Of a stretch of 50,748 nt of DNA, positions 10,069 to 21,766 are shown piece by piece (the first letter of the stretch is position 1; every line of letters starts with the position of its first letter). Location of the stretch: contig MU277760.1 in assembly GCA_022385805.1 (NCBI GenBank), positions 1 through 50,748 of the forward strand. Reading direction: 5' to 3'. A program made the position numbers and the translations under genes. The notes under the pieces were generated by a model. It saw only the letters and a list, made by a program, of their open reading frames with translations, had not been told where the DNA came from and made no database searches. Source of the DNA: Pilatotrama ljubarskyi. Taxonomy: Eukaryota > Basidiomycota > Agaricomycetes > Polyporales > Polyporaceae.

Positions 10069-12075
10069 ACTGCGATTTATCGGTTGATTTCACTCTCTCA
10101 TATGCAGCTGTATCTTCATTTCTCGCTAAGTCTTGTTCTCTGGAATAGCATACTTCTCCTGCGCTTCTCTGGGATTCCTGTTTCTTGCAGCTATCCTGAC
10201 CCTTTTTAGTTCGGTCTGACGCATTTGGACCTGTGGAAGGGAGGTGAGAGTCGCCGCTATCCGCAGCCGTTAAGATAACCACCTGACTACCTGCCTCTCA
10301 GATAGACTGCTGCGTCCGAGTCTTCTTCGGAGGAAAGGATGTTTTCGTGTCTGTTGGAGAGTCCCCCAGAATGATAGCAAGCGCCCGCAATTCGGAATTG
10401 GTCGATTTGCGTGCAATCGGCTCGCCAAACTCGACCTGATCTCGCGTCGTCCTCTCACACGCAGGAGCCAAGAGTGCGAAACGGTAGTGCAACTACTAGA
10501 AGCCATTATCCTGACGTCACGACTATGTGAGGCTCACATTCTATTTCCACGACGAGTCCTAAACGGAGCATGTACAGTCTCACATTCGAGCAACGCACGT
10601 TCACATCGAATTGGATGGATGCTCAGCGCCTGCTCCGATACCGAAACTTCACCCGCCTCCAATATTACTATAATCCAGTACCATGTGGGCCCCGGCCGAC
10701 GAGATGCTAAGGCAACCCGCGAGAAAGAACGCGGCCTCGTCACTGTCCCGCACCGATCGGCCCTTGTACCTGGCGGAACGTGGTGTTTGCTGTGTTGTAG
10801 TCGATCCGCTCGCGCATGTGGTCCATGCGTGGGCAAACCGCGGTCTGGAGGCATGTCGCGGGTGTTCCTGAAGTCTGCTCCGATGCCGCGGGTATAGGCG
10901 GCCTCAGCACATGCACTCCGTCCAGCATCCTACCGTGCTCAGGAAATAGTAGAGTTCCGACGTGACCGGTTTGTGGCGGCTCCGCCTTCGTTGCAGGGAA
11001 TGGTTCCTCCGACATGCATCTCTTCTGCCACTGGGGCGATCGGCTCGGTGCAAATCAGAAACCACTCATCGTTCCCGGCAACATCTCGAAACGTGTAATG
11101 TATTGTGTACAAAGGTGAGAGTAAAGTGGTTTTCTGCTTCCGAAAAGCTGATGTGCTTGTCCCAAGAACCACATGATGACGACGATGACGTCTCCAGAAA
11201 GTGAAACAGTCAGCCTGCGCACCGGTGCGTGAAGCCAAACTCGTCCTCCGAGTCCATCCGTGCACATACTGGCGCGTCTCAGACATTGTCCTCCTCGGAA
11301 GGGGAGAGAACATACCTAAAGGTGCGTGTGGTGGTCGATTCTCAGTACGCGACCCATCCCCACCGAGTAGATTATGCTGCATTCTCCTGACAGTGGCCAT
11401 CAGGCCTGTTATAGAGGTTCCGCTGACTGTCGGCCTCTTCCGCACGGCGTACCTGAAAGTCGAGAACCGTGCAACGTCGTACTGCAGCTCCAGGCCGGAG
11501 CCGCGGTGATGCGCAAGCGCCGGAAGTATTTACCGGGCGCTTGCATGGACGCCGGACCATAACACCGCCGGCGCCCACACTGCCAGTGGGATACATGGCC
11601 GAAACGTCTTATGCCATGCACGCCGGTCCTCTTGCTCAGCGTATGCGTGTCTGCATTGCAGACGCCAGAGACCTCTGACCATATAGCGAGCTTTCCGCAC
11701 TAATGTGTATGCATTCCATCTCAAACACAACTTCATTGCAGGTGTCCTCTGATACACGGCTCACAACGGGCGCAGTGCGCATACCGGTACAGTGCAGCGG
11801 TTTTCATTCCAGAGTGGAGTTTGGAAAGTCCTACCCAGTCTTGCGTCGAGGTGTCGCATCCTGGGTGAGCCCCGTAATGCTTCTTTCAAGCGAGCATCCG
11901 CGCTCGGATTGTCTTTTGCCCGCCATGTGCGGGTACCTGCAACTCTGCATTCTGAGGCGTTCCGAGAGCGGTCTTCATCCCGAAGGCACCGTTCAGCATG
12001 CGCGAGCATAAAAGCGCTTCGAGCACTTTGCGATAGGCGAGGAGCCCTTCCTGACGATCTGCCCTGCTGCCCGAG
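10069..12075. other. Intergenic 2 kb with possible unrecognised minus-strand gene
   Basis: No family member recognised. On the minus strand between about 11400 and 10295 several segments look coding: MATVRRMQHNLLGGDG (from 11400), an HYTFRDVAGNDEWFLICTEP segment (~11100-11040), MSEEPFPATKAEPPQ (from 11015), and a tail ending PPKKTRTQQSI with a stop at 10298. I could not join them into one convincing frame. The right end carries a TATA-like CATAAAAG at about 12005-12012 ahead of the first chitinase. Confidence 0.3.
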
Positions 12076-14446
12076 ATGCCGCTCTTCTGGCTCGCATCGG
12101 CCATCTCGGCCTTGTACTTCGGCACCCTTCAAGTCGCTGCGTATGACAACTCGCGGTCAGACAACGTACGTGTCCTTGCGCGGTGCCCCTAACTGCTGGC
12201 TGATTCGCGACGCGTGACATGCACAGCTCGCCGTGTAAGGATCATGCAGTATGCGCTACAGTAATGATTCTGACTTCGTCTAGATACTGGGGTCAGAACT
12301 CCTATGGTGCCACACACCTCAGCGACACCGCGAACTGGCAGCACAACATCGGATACTATTGCCAGGTGGGTTCGTATCCTCGCTGATGTCGACACATGCT
12401 GAAAACGCCGGATCACTATGCTAGGACGACTCCATCGATGCGATCCCGATCGCTTTCCTGAACGTGTTCTCGGGCACGGGCGGCTTTCCCAGCATCAACC
12501 TTGCTAACGTACGTCGGCACAGATCAACCTAACAGACGTTCAACTCACGATGCGTTCATGAATGCAGATTTGCAACACCGACGATGATGGCGTCTTCCCG
12601 GGGACAGCCATGCCGAACTGCACGTTCCTTCAGTCCGACATCGAGTACTGCCAATCGCGCGGCAAGATCGTCACAATTTCCCTTGGGGGTGCGACGGGCG
12701 CGGCCAGCTTCACGTCTGCAGACCAGGCAACCGCGTTCGGTGACACCATCTGGAATATGTTCCTCGGCGGTAACAGCGCCATCCGTCCCTTCGGCGGCGC
12801 GGTGCTTGATGGGTAGGCTTTTGTCATCCTTCGCTGAGTATTCCTTGTGAACTCTACGGTATTGCAGCATCGACCTTGATATCGAAGGCGGTTCGACGGT
12901 CTACTTCGATTCGTTCATCAACCGTATCCGGCAACTTGCCAGCGGTGCTAACAAGAGATATTATGTCACCGCGGCCCCGCAGTGCCCATACCCGGATGCG
13001 TACCTCGGAACGTGAGTGTGAATTTCTCCCTGGAATATGAATGGGGACTGACGATCTCTTCCAGTGTTCTGAACTTGGTCGCGTTCGACGCTGTGTACGT
13101 CCAGTTCTGTAAGTCTCTTGAGCGGCCGGTTTTCCGATGTTAGTGATTCTGAGGGTGTTTCCAGACAACAACTGGTGCGGCCTGCAAAACTACAACAACA
13201 TTTGGGCATGGGACTTCTCGTCCTGGTACGTCGCACTTTGTTTCACAGTTTTCCATGAGAGTAGGGTCCTTACTTTGCCACTAGGGACACTTGGGCGAAG
13301 ACTGTTTCGGTGAACCCGAACGTCAAAATCTACATCGGCGCTCCTGCTTCCTCGACCGCTGCAGGCTCTGGCTATGTCGATGCTACGACCCTGGCCAACA
13401 TTGCCCTCGAAACCCGGGACGATTACTCGTCTTTCGGTGGCGTTATGCTCTGGGACGCCTCCCAAGCCTATGGTAGGTGATTTGCTTGTCCCCCAGATCG
13501 TTAATGTTGACGAAGGGCCCTGCGATCAGCGAATAACCGATACGACGCCCAGATTAAGAACGCTCTTCGGATTGGCAGTGGGGGATCCAGCTCGTCGTCG
13601 GTAGCCACGGTGCCCACAGGGTCAGCAACGACCTCTACGCGTTCTTCGACGTCTACGTCGCGGTCTTCCACCTCCACGTCACAGTCCTCTACTTCCACGT
13701 CCCGGTCGTCCACTACGACTGCTCGCAGCTCGTCTTCCTCCGGCTCGTCTACCCGTACATCGACCTCAGGGACGGCCACGCGCACCACTAGCTCCGGAAC
13801 GTCCACTCGCACCTCTAGCTCCGGGACGTCCACTCGCACTTCTAGCGCCGGTACTTCGACTCGTACGTCTAGCTCCGCCACATCTACGTCGCGTACCTCT
13901 ACGACGTCCACGCGTGGCTCCACCACCACGTCGCGGTCGTCAACTTCCACGAGGGCGTCGACGAGTTCAACTAGGACGTCGAGCACCGGTACCACGACGT
14001 CACGAGCCACCACTACTACGTCGCGCACTGGGACTGCCACCTCTACGTCCGGCTCTGGCTCTGGATCCGGGACTGTCACGTCTTCGTCTTCCTCGCCTAC
14101 CTCCACCGGCTCCACCGGCGGCGCGTGTTCTGGCGTCAGCCCCTGGAGGACAGACGTTGTGGTACGTTTTGTCCTTCCGAAGCACTCGTGAGAAGACTCT
14201 GACACCCGTTCTCGTAGTATGTCGGTGGTGACAGAGTATCGTACAAGTGAGTGCCTTTAGTGCTCTTTGAGGCTTCTGAGTTCTGATCCTGGTTCTGCAG
14301 TGGCCACCTCTGGACTGCGAAGTGGTGGAGTTACAATGATGTCCCTGGCGGTACGTATTCTCCGCACAGAGTTGTCATAGAATCATAAGCTTAACTGCGA
14401 TTTTGCAGGCCCCGCGGGTGTCTGGGCGGACAACGGCCCATGCTGA
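12076..14446 (+). CDS. Secreted GH18 chitinase A, long linker plus CBM5/12 (13 exons)
   Basis: Exons 12076-12165, 12227-12234, 12284-12365, 12425-12508, 12568-12812, 12868-13011, 13065-13108, 13165-13225, 13285-13472, 13530-14161, 14218-14246, 14301-14350 and 14409-14446 total 565 codons (564 residues). A signal peptide (~22 residues) is followed by a class III (hevamine-like) GH18 domain: [22 protein letters not shown] and the catalytic [10 protein letters not shown] motif, with the acid/base Glu at about 176. A Ser/Thr-rich linker of nearly 190 residues, probably O-glycosylated, follows, then a CBM5/12-like chitin-binding module ([20 protein letters not shown]). It should hydrolyse beta-1,4 N-acetylglucosamine chains in fungal walls or insect/fungal debris. 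It is a tandem paralogue of the gene at 15869. Exon 2 is only 8 nt. The linker is encoded partly by 27-bp tandem repeats. Confidence 0.93.
13742..13876 (+). repeat. 27-bp tandem repeat in the chitinase A linker
   Basis: Five units of 27 bp (starts 13742, 13769, 13796, 13823 and 13850) encode variants of G-T-S-T-R-T-S-S-S. The three central and right units are the most alike; the outer ones have diverged. The surrounding linker (13620-14100) is less regular but of the same composition. Confidence 0.85.
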
Positions 14447-15868
14447 TCTGCTTCCGCCTGGACCGCGTGTACGATCTAGCCGATCGGAGGTTTGAGGAAA
14501 GCAACTGTCAACGATGTGTAACTTTCTGTACCTGATCGCAGACTCTTGAGTCCAGTGCAGCCATGCATATGGACGTTCGTATGTAGAATGATCATACTTC
14601 AACTCATGACGTGAGCATATGATGGTGCGACGGATGGACTTGTTGCTTATTTCTGCGAATGCCATGAGGGTCGTCCGTTTCTTGGCTGGCGGCAACCACC
14701 AGTACCGTAACGTCTCCGCGTGTTACCCTGCCGCAGCAATGTTCTACCTATTCTGCCTAATGATCGAGGAGTCGAAGGGATCGGGATGGGAAGCTTGAAA
14801 GTGGTCCGCGGGACTGTGCAGTGTGCTGCGTTGAAGCGGGTGCTAGCCGGCGTCTACGGAGCCGGCTTGCCCTTGCGTGGTGACCACAATGATCAAGGAG
14901 TGTGCTGAAGCTCGGTGCTGGTCTCTGTTGTCACAGGATCTGGTACTGGGCAGCTGATCTCTACCTTTCTCATCGTGCTGCGACCTGGGAGGGATGTATT
15001 CCATATGCTCGAGATGTCTCCGAGGTGATAACAACAAGAGGCATGTCAAGGTTTTGCGGGATATCATGACAGCCCTGTGTGGGCTGAGTCTTGTTCGACC
15101 CTTCGTATGTCTACAAGCCATCTTTGTCGCATGCGTGCTGCGCTTACTGTCCGGGCGAAAGACGAACCGTCGACCGCAGCCATGAAGTCCGAATATAAGT
15201 ATCGCCGGCGTGCCTGTCGTTATGGAACGGCGACTATGTAGTTAGGAGTACTCGGGGAGCCATGTGCCTACTCTTCTGAAGTTCTGAAGTCTTAGCCGCG
15301 CAGCACTATCATACCAACCAGTCGCATGCAATGCGTATCTGCATTCCGGCACTCCGGAGTGCTTCTGATCCCGCACGGTCCATTGCTTCGCGATATCGTG
15401 TGCGTCTCTGGGAACGCGATACTCTGGCAGCACGACCTTGTCTCGAAACTTACCCGTAACACGAGTCTGCGCACATATGCTTGCCAGCCGCCTCGCCGCA
15501 TGGTACGCATCTTCCCAGGTACTCTCTACGACCCTCTTTCGGTCGATACAGCTGACTATCACCCGATATAGGTCTGTCGTCGAAATGCCGAACATACTAC
15601 GACCCAGAGAGATCGCACTCTATCTGTGTAGCGACAGCCCATCCATGTGGACGCATTTGGTCACCAGAGGCAGAGTTCTGAGCGAGACAGAGATGGCTTC
15701 ATGTGTTCTCCGCGCGCGTTCCTGCATGGAGGCATTCTGCGGCGCTCTCCCGGTGCGGAATTCATCAGGACCACGCGGGCCTTCTGGCGCGGCGAAGGAG
15801 ATATAAGGCGCAGAAAGGATTTCCTGGGGGCCAGAGCCTCCAAATCGCGCTCGACCAAGCAGTGGAAG
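14447..15868. other. Intergenic region between the tandem chitinases
   Basis: No gene recognised. A minus-strand frame at 15242-15595 (117 codons) has no family resemblance and is not called. A TATA-like GATATAAGG lies at 15800-15808, about 60 bp before the ATG of chitinase B. Confidence 0.45.
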
Positions 15869-17795
15869 ATGGCGTCCTTCTGGCTTACCTCGGTCTTGTC
15901 TGCTCTCTCTCTCGGCGCTCTCCAGGCCTCCGCCTTCGATAACTCGAGGTCTGACAACGTGAGCGCTTTGCATGGCCCTGACAATAACTCCTACTGATGG
16001 ATGCTCTTGACAGCTCGCCGTGTACGTACTCTATGCCTCGAACTGATGTACAAGGTATCGTGCTTAAACTACAAAACGCCCTTTAGGTATTGGGGACAGA
16101 ACTCGTACGGTGCTACGCATAGCGACACGGCGAATTTTCAGAAGACCCTGTCGACTTACTGCCAGGTAATGTCCCTCCCAGTAATACTGTCCATAGGTAT
16201 TGAATGTGACACCCGCCAGGATGATTCCATCGACGCGATCCCCATCGCGTTCTTGAACGTCTTCTTCGGTGCCGGTGGTGTCCCTTCCATCGACCTTTCT
16301 AATGTCAGATCAGCTTCACGTTCATCTCCATCTACTGCTCATGATCTTGACCCATCACCGAGCAGATCTGCAGCACCGCAGATGACCCCGTCTTCTCGGG
16401 CACGAACATGCCTGACTGCAGCTTCCTCGCGTCGGACATTCAGTTCTGTCAGTCCAAGGGCAAGATCGTCACGATCTCTCTTGGAGGTGCAACGGGAGCG
16501 GCGAGCTTCACCTCTGACGATCAGGCCTCTGCATTCGGTGATACTATCTGGAACACGTTCCTCGGTGGTTCCAGCTCCGTTCGGCCATTTGGCGGTGCTG
16601 TCCTTGATGGGTGCGTATGGTCGTCATGTCGTTCAGACTGCGAGCCTGATGATAGCCGATGAAGTATCGACTTGGACATCGAGGGCGGCTCGACCACCCA
16701 TTTCGCAGCATTCGTGAACAGGATTCGCACCCTAGCAAGCGGGGCTAGCAAAAAGTACTACGTGACTGCTGCTCCGCAATGCCCCTTCCCTGATGCCTAC
16801 CTCTCGACGTGAGCGTTATTGTCTGCCCGGAAGCGCGTGCACTGTTCTAACTATGAGCCGTCTCAGTGTCTTGAACGCCGTTGCGTTCGATGCAGTCTAT
16901 GTTCAGTTCTGTACGTATCCTCCTATGGCTTTATGCCATTGCGTTCTCATAGCAGTTGCAGACAACAACTACTGCGGCTTGACCAATGCAAACAACCCTA
17001 ACGACTGGGACTTTGATCTATGGTACTTCGCTTTCCGAATCACGCTCATATCGCGTCTTACACGAGTAACAGGGATAACTGGGCGAAGAACACCGCCGTG
17101 AACAAGAACGTCAAGATCTACATTGGAGCGCCTGCCTCGTCCACTGCAGCCGGCTCCGGCTACGTCGACGCATCGACGCTGGCGAACATCGCGCTGCAGA
17201 CGCGCAGCCAGTACTCGTCCTTCGGCGGTGTCATGCTTTGGGATGCCTCGCAGGCCTACGGTGCGCCTCCTTCTTGAGCCACTGAGGATGGAGCGTATCT
17301 GATGTTTCTCACTACCAGCAAATGGCCGCTTTGATTCTGCTATCAAAAACGCCATCAGGCAGAGCGGCGCTGCACCCTCGTCCTCGCAGCCGATCACGGT
17401 TCCGACCAGCTCGCACTCTACGACGGCCACGTCGACCGCTCCGCCCACGACGACCTCTCACAGCACGACAGCGACGCCCACCACGACCATCAAGTCCGGC
17501 AGCTGCGCGGGTGTCAGCGCGTGGGTCGCCAACGTTGCAGTAAGTATCTTTTCTCTGCTCGGCGTCTAAGGACGTACTCACCCTTGTTCTGCTCGTATAG
17601 TACAATGGCGGTGACACCGTCGTCTACAACGGCCACCTCTGGACTGCGAAGTGGTGGAGCTACGGCGACACGCCCGGAGGTGCTGCTGGCGACTGGACTG
17701 ACAACGGTGCATGCACCAGCTTTGCTGCTGCTGTGCCAACCGCCCATGTCGCTGCGAAGCATGCTACTGTCGCAAGCGTACCGACGGTGGCATGA
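15869..17795 (+). CDS. Secreted GH18 chitinase B, short linker plus CBM5/12 (11 exons)
   Basis: Exons 15869-15958, 16014-16021, 16087-16165, 16220-16303, 16366-16610, 16665-16808, 16867-16910, 16962-17022, 17073-17260, 17319-17539 and 17601-17795 give 452 residues. It begins with a signal peptide ([20 protein letters not shown]) and has the same GH18 motifs as chitinase [23 protein letters not shown] and [10 protein letters not shown] with catalytic Glu near 175. The linker is short (~50 residues, Thr/Ser/Pro-rich), followed by a CBM5/12-like module ([17 protein letters not shown]) and a ~20-residue Ala/Val-rich tail absent from A. Exons 5-9 match chitinase A nucleotide for nucleotide in length (245, 144, 44, 61 and 188). 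The two introns that split the CBM in A are missing here. Role: chitin breakdown outside the cell or in the wall. Confidence 0.93.
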
Positions 17796-18047
17796 GGGTC
17801 TGAGCAAGAGAAGATATCCTTATTACGGGGTTCGTTCATTATCGGGTACTCATACGCTGGTCGACACCTACATCTGCTGCCACCTATGTATCATGCTATT
17901 TTGCGCTGAATGTAAAGGAAACGTGACGTTCGATAGATACCATCTCGCCGTGACGCATCTCACTGACTGCGAGATACTCGAATGCACATTGCTCAGGTAT
18001 TCTCCATGACCGGGTAACCTACGACGTGAAGAGGGTAAGAGGGTATA

Positions 18048-21000
18048 TCACTCCATGCGTCCCCTCAACCAACTGAGCAGTCCCTTCGTCCCTTCCCTCT
18101 CCCATACTCTCCTCGGGGGTATACGGAATCTAACACGCCGATCAGTCTACCGAGCATCTCAATCGACTAGATTCACTCACGTATTGCCATCAACCAAGAA
18201 CACGTCGAGCGGAAGCATCCCGAGCTCGGGCGGCAGCTTCCCTATCTCGTTATCTCTCAAGTCGAGTTCCTCGAGCTTCCACTCCGGAACGTCCCTGTTA
18301 CCCTTGAACCGCTCCGCGAGCTGCCGGAAGCCGTCCAGCTCGTTGAACTTGTTTCCGCGCAGACGGAGCTGCCGCAGGCCTTTCCGAACGACCGTTCCGT
18401 CTTCGGCTGCAGCGGGCGGATCGGCGAGGATGAGAGACGACAGCGCATCGCCAGTGAGAGCCGCGGACGTCAGCGCATTGTACGACAAGTCGAGCGTACG
18501 CAAGCTCGGGAATAGCCGCGCGAGGAGCGGTAGGAGTGGCTCACTGGTGCGCTGCGTAAAGTCCTCCGCACCCTCGCTTACGTGCGAGACGGGCACCGAG
18601 TCGCCCAGGTTGCAGTTCTCGAGGCTTAATTCCTCCAGATTCGAGAGGAAGGGACCGGCGGATGCGGGAATGCTGAACGAGGTGTCGTTGCGCCTGTTGG
18701 CGAGGATGAGCACTTTCAAGGTCTGTGCGAACGGCTGCGCGGCGATGGCGGCGAGGGGAAGCGTCGGAGAGGGGATCGCGAGCGCAAGCTCTGAGACGGC
18801 GCCCCCGGGGCTCTTGCCCCAAGCCGGTGCGGCGAGAGAGAAGGAGCGCGCATGAGCGGCTTTAGACGGAGGTGTTGACGGTGGGAGGGTGAGTGTCTGG
18901 GTAGACGTGCAGTAAAAGTGCGGATGAGCCAGCGCGGAGGCGACGGTCGTCGGGGTGTGGGTCCGAGGAGAAGAGCTGGTAGGGGATGGCGTCTTGGGCG
19001 CGGCTGGCCCAGAGGGCTCGCCGGCGTTGGATGACGACGCTGCTGCCAGGATCGCAGCGGCACGCGCACGCCTGCGCGCTCCTGCACTCAACAGGCCTTG
19101 TTCCGCCTCGATCTCCCATGGCTCCTTCTCGACAACGGTGTTCTTCCGAGGGGAAGGCTGGTTGGATGTGGATCCGTTCGGGCCCGAAGTCGATGCGGAC
19201 GCAGACGAGGCAGCAGCAGCAGCCAGAGCCCGCGCGCGTCGCTTGGCACCCTCGGACAGCAAGCCCTGCTCGGCCTCGATCTCCCAGGGCTCCTTGGCGA
19301 CCTCTTGCTTGCCGCTGGCACTCGGCTGCGAGAAAATAGAGCTGAAACTGTCGGCGGCGGCAGCCTGGCGCCGCAGCTTTGTCCTCTTCTCAGCTTCAAT
19401 CTCCCAGGCCTCCTTGATCACCCGCTTCCCGACGATCACGCGGAGCACGCCCTCGGGTGGCTCCTGGTTGGTAACATCGAACTGAAGCGTCTGCTTCAGG
19501 GCGGTCGGAACGAAGGCGGCTTCAACGGCCGGACGTGATACGTGGGTCTCTTCGAGGTCGAGCACTTTCAGGGCGGGGAACAGGGTGCCGGAGGAGGACG
19601 CGAAGATCGATGGTGGGAAGCTCTCATCGCCGATGTCGGCGCGCTGCATCCTGATCTCCTTCAGCCGCTCTAGTCGCCCGAGGGCGCGGAAGAGAGAGTC
19701 GCTCTTGCCTAGGGGGTTCTCGGAGACATCGATCTGCGACAGCAACGCAGGCAGGCCATGGCCATCTGGAGAGTGGTCGATCGAACGAGCTGAGAGACGA
19801 TTGTGGGTAACTTCTAGCGTCGTAAGCCGCGGTAGCGGTTCAGTCGCGCGGGTGATGCTCTGCTCGAACCAGTTCCCCCGCGGATCTCGCGTTCGGCCTA
19901 GAGGATTCGAGTCCTGGCCCGCAAATGGTGCGCCGAACGGGAGCGCAGTCAGAGCATTATGTGAGAGATTCAGAGTGGTGAGGTTCGGCAGGGCCCAGAA
20001 GTTGGTGGGGAGAGAGGTCAGTTGGTTGTGAGACAAATTGACCACTGTGAGCGCAGTCAGGTCTGCGAAGCTGTCCGGCAATGCAGTCAGTTTGTTGTTA
20101 TGCAGCTGGATGGGAATGCGTGAGCGATCGCACGATCAGCCAGGCGCATAGTGGACCCACATCGACGGTCTTAAGGGAGCCGAACATCGAAATTTCAGGC
20201 TGAAGCTCCATTATTTCGTTCGACCATGCCTTGAGTACCTCGAGGTCCTGAGCCTCGTACCATGAAGGAGCGTTCTCGTTGCCCTTGCGCCGGGTTGCCA
20301 GGAGGTCTGTAGACGTAGCGGTAGTGATCGGTGGCTCGACAGGCACTGACTTCAGTGGCTCCGGCTTGATACCAAGGTGAATCTCGAAGAGTGCAGAGGG
20401 CAGGCATGGGAGGTCGCGAGAGGAGAGATTGATTGCGCCTTGTAAGAAAGTCCTTGAATGATGGGTATTGTGCGTTGGCCACGGGAAACACGGACTTGGA
20501 CAGACATGTCAAGCAGGAGTCGCACCCTCAGGCAGGACATATGTTTTATGCTGACGCATTCCATGAGAAGTAGCGAGCATGTCTCGCGAATATACAGATG
20601 AATACGCTCGGACATCCGCCCACCATCCGCCATCCGACTCGAAGCATATGTACAGCCGACGATGCACTGATGCCAGGTGCATGGTATACAGTACTACTGC
20701 TTGACATGTCCGCACGGAGGTCTACAGTTTCACTCACCGGAACTGCGGGCACGCTCGATGGTTTCCTTGATTGACCACCGTCCGAGGTCGACGTCCACCA
20801 CTGGAGGTGGATTGAATGCGTCCGGGGACGCGTTCTCTAATCCTGTGAAGTCTCCAATCGGAGTTGGTGAAGGCTTCAAAGCGGCTTTCTTAGCCTCGGC
20901 GCGCTTGAGCGCGATCTGCTCACGGAGGCTGAGCTGTGGCTTCGGCGACGGCAGAACTTCTTCCTCTGGAGGTAAGGGCTGGGTCTTGCGAGCAGGAGAC

Positions 21001-21218
21001 TTCGTTGGAGACCTCGCAGGTTTCAAACTCTTGAGACTGGGTTGCGGGCGAAGTGTCTGCTGTCGAGGACTGGGGGTGGGTGCCGCAGACTGTGTTCTGA
21101 TACGAGGCTTCGCGGGTGGTGTAGGTACAGCTCGAGAGGTAGGAGATGGGGATGCAGGAGACTTGAGAGGAGATCTGTTTCCAGACCTCGAGGATGGTTG
21201 TGGAATACGAGACATCAT
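18048..21218 (-). CDS. Leucine-rich-repeat protein, LRRC40-like (4 exons)
   Basis: Transcript exons 21218-20738, 20438-20161, 20105-18181 and 18129-18048 give 921 residues. The first ~130 residues are basic, Pro/Ser-rich and disordered, ending in a helix (REQIALKRAEAKKAALK). Then comes NLSSRDLPCLPSALFE, which opens an LRR domain (HNNKLTALPDSFADL, NLSHNQLTSLPTNFWALPNL and others). The middle carries three KE(P/A)WEIEAE repeats, the last two followed by QGLLS and an Arg/Ala helix. A second LRR block follows (LDLRDNEIGKLPPELGMLPL), then the ending VDGNTFRIPPRRVWEREGTK and SWLRGRME, which resembles the LRRC40 C-terminus. This suggests an intracellular scaffold; no enzymatic domain is seen. The first intron is 299 bp, unusually long for this window, but the join reads ERARSSG|AINLSS cleanly. 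Start: two consecutive ATGs at 21218 and 21215. Confidence 0.87.
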
Positions 21219-21766
21219 GAACAGAGTATCAGACAAGTCGAGTCAAATCTGGCCCAGGAGCAGTCGATCACCAAACCAGCTGAGGCCAAGTCGTGTAAGC
21301 GCCCATGAACGCGCTTCACGCCTGCAGACGACACGACCCCGGACCACTCCTTCCGGGGTCCCCCTCCGCCACGTGCGCGGGAGAGCGCCCATTCTGGGCG
21401 AAAATCTGGCTGCCCGCGACCGACCGTATCGCTCCCGCTCGGACTTCAAGACAGATCTCAAGGCCCCGCCGCCGCTTCACGCCAATGTGAGTGTCCCAGA
21501 CCGCTTCTACGAGCCGTCACGATGGTCCGGGAGACGTGTGGAAGGGAACGGAGGGCAGGATGAGGTTGGATTGGACCGTGGGCTTTCGGATGACGGGACT
21601 TGGGTTGGGAGCCTCTGCTAGTATGGAGTGCTGACTTCCTGCGCTACAGCCGGAGAAAGTGCGACCGACGTATCGCAGTGAGTACTCCTCCTATGACCGT
21701 GCAAACAGTCTGCTGGAATTCGGTGTCACTTGCAGCTTCCCACCTCAATACTCAAGTCCGCCCAGC
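21219..21766. promoter_or_regulatory. Divergent promoter region, LRR protein / eS10
   Basis: 548 bp between the start codons of two divergent genes, so both promoters must lie here. It probably includes a 5' untranslated exon and intron of the eS10 gene (21678-21735). No TATA box stands out. Confidence 0.5.
21678..21735 (+). other. Probable 5' UTR intron of the eS10 gene
   Basis: GTGAGTAC donor and CACTTGCAG acceptor lie 58 bp apart, 31 bp before the start codon. Leader introns are common in ribosomal protein genes. The call rests on splice signals alone. Confidence 0.45.

Noticed and set aside
13501..14205. Minus-strand open frame of 234 codons rich in Val/Asp/Glu
   Set aside because: It is the antisense shadow of the Ser/Thr-rich linker of chitinase A; repetitive codons keep several frames open.
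20677..21621. Plus-strand open frame of 314 codons
   Set aside because: Antisense to exon 1 of the LRR gene, whose product continues cleanly into LRR exons; no family resemblance in this frame.
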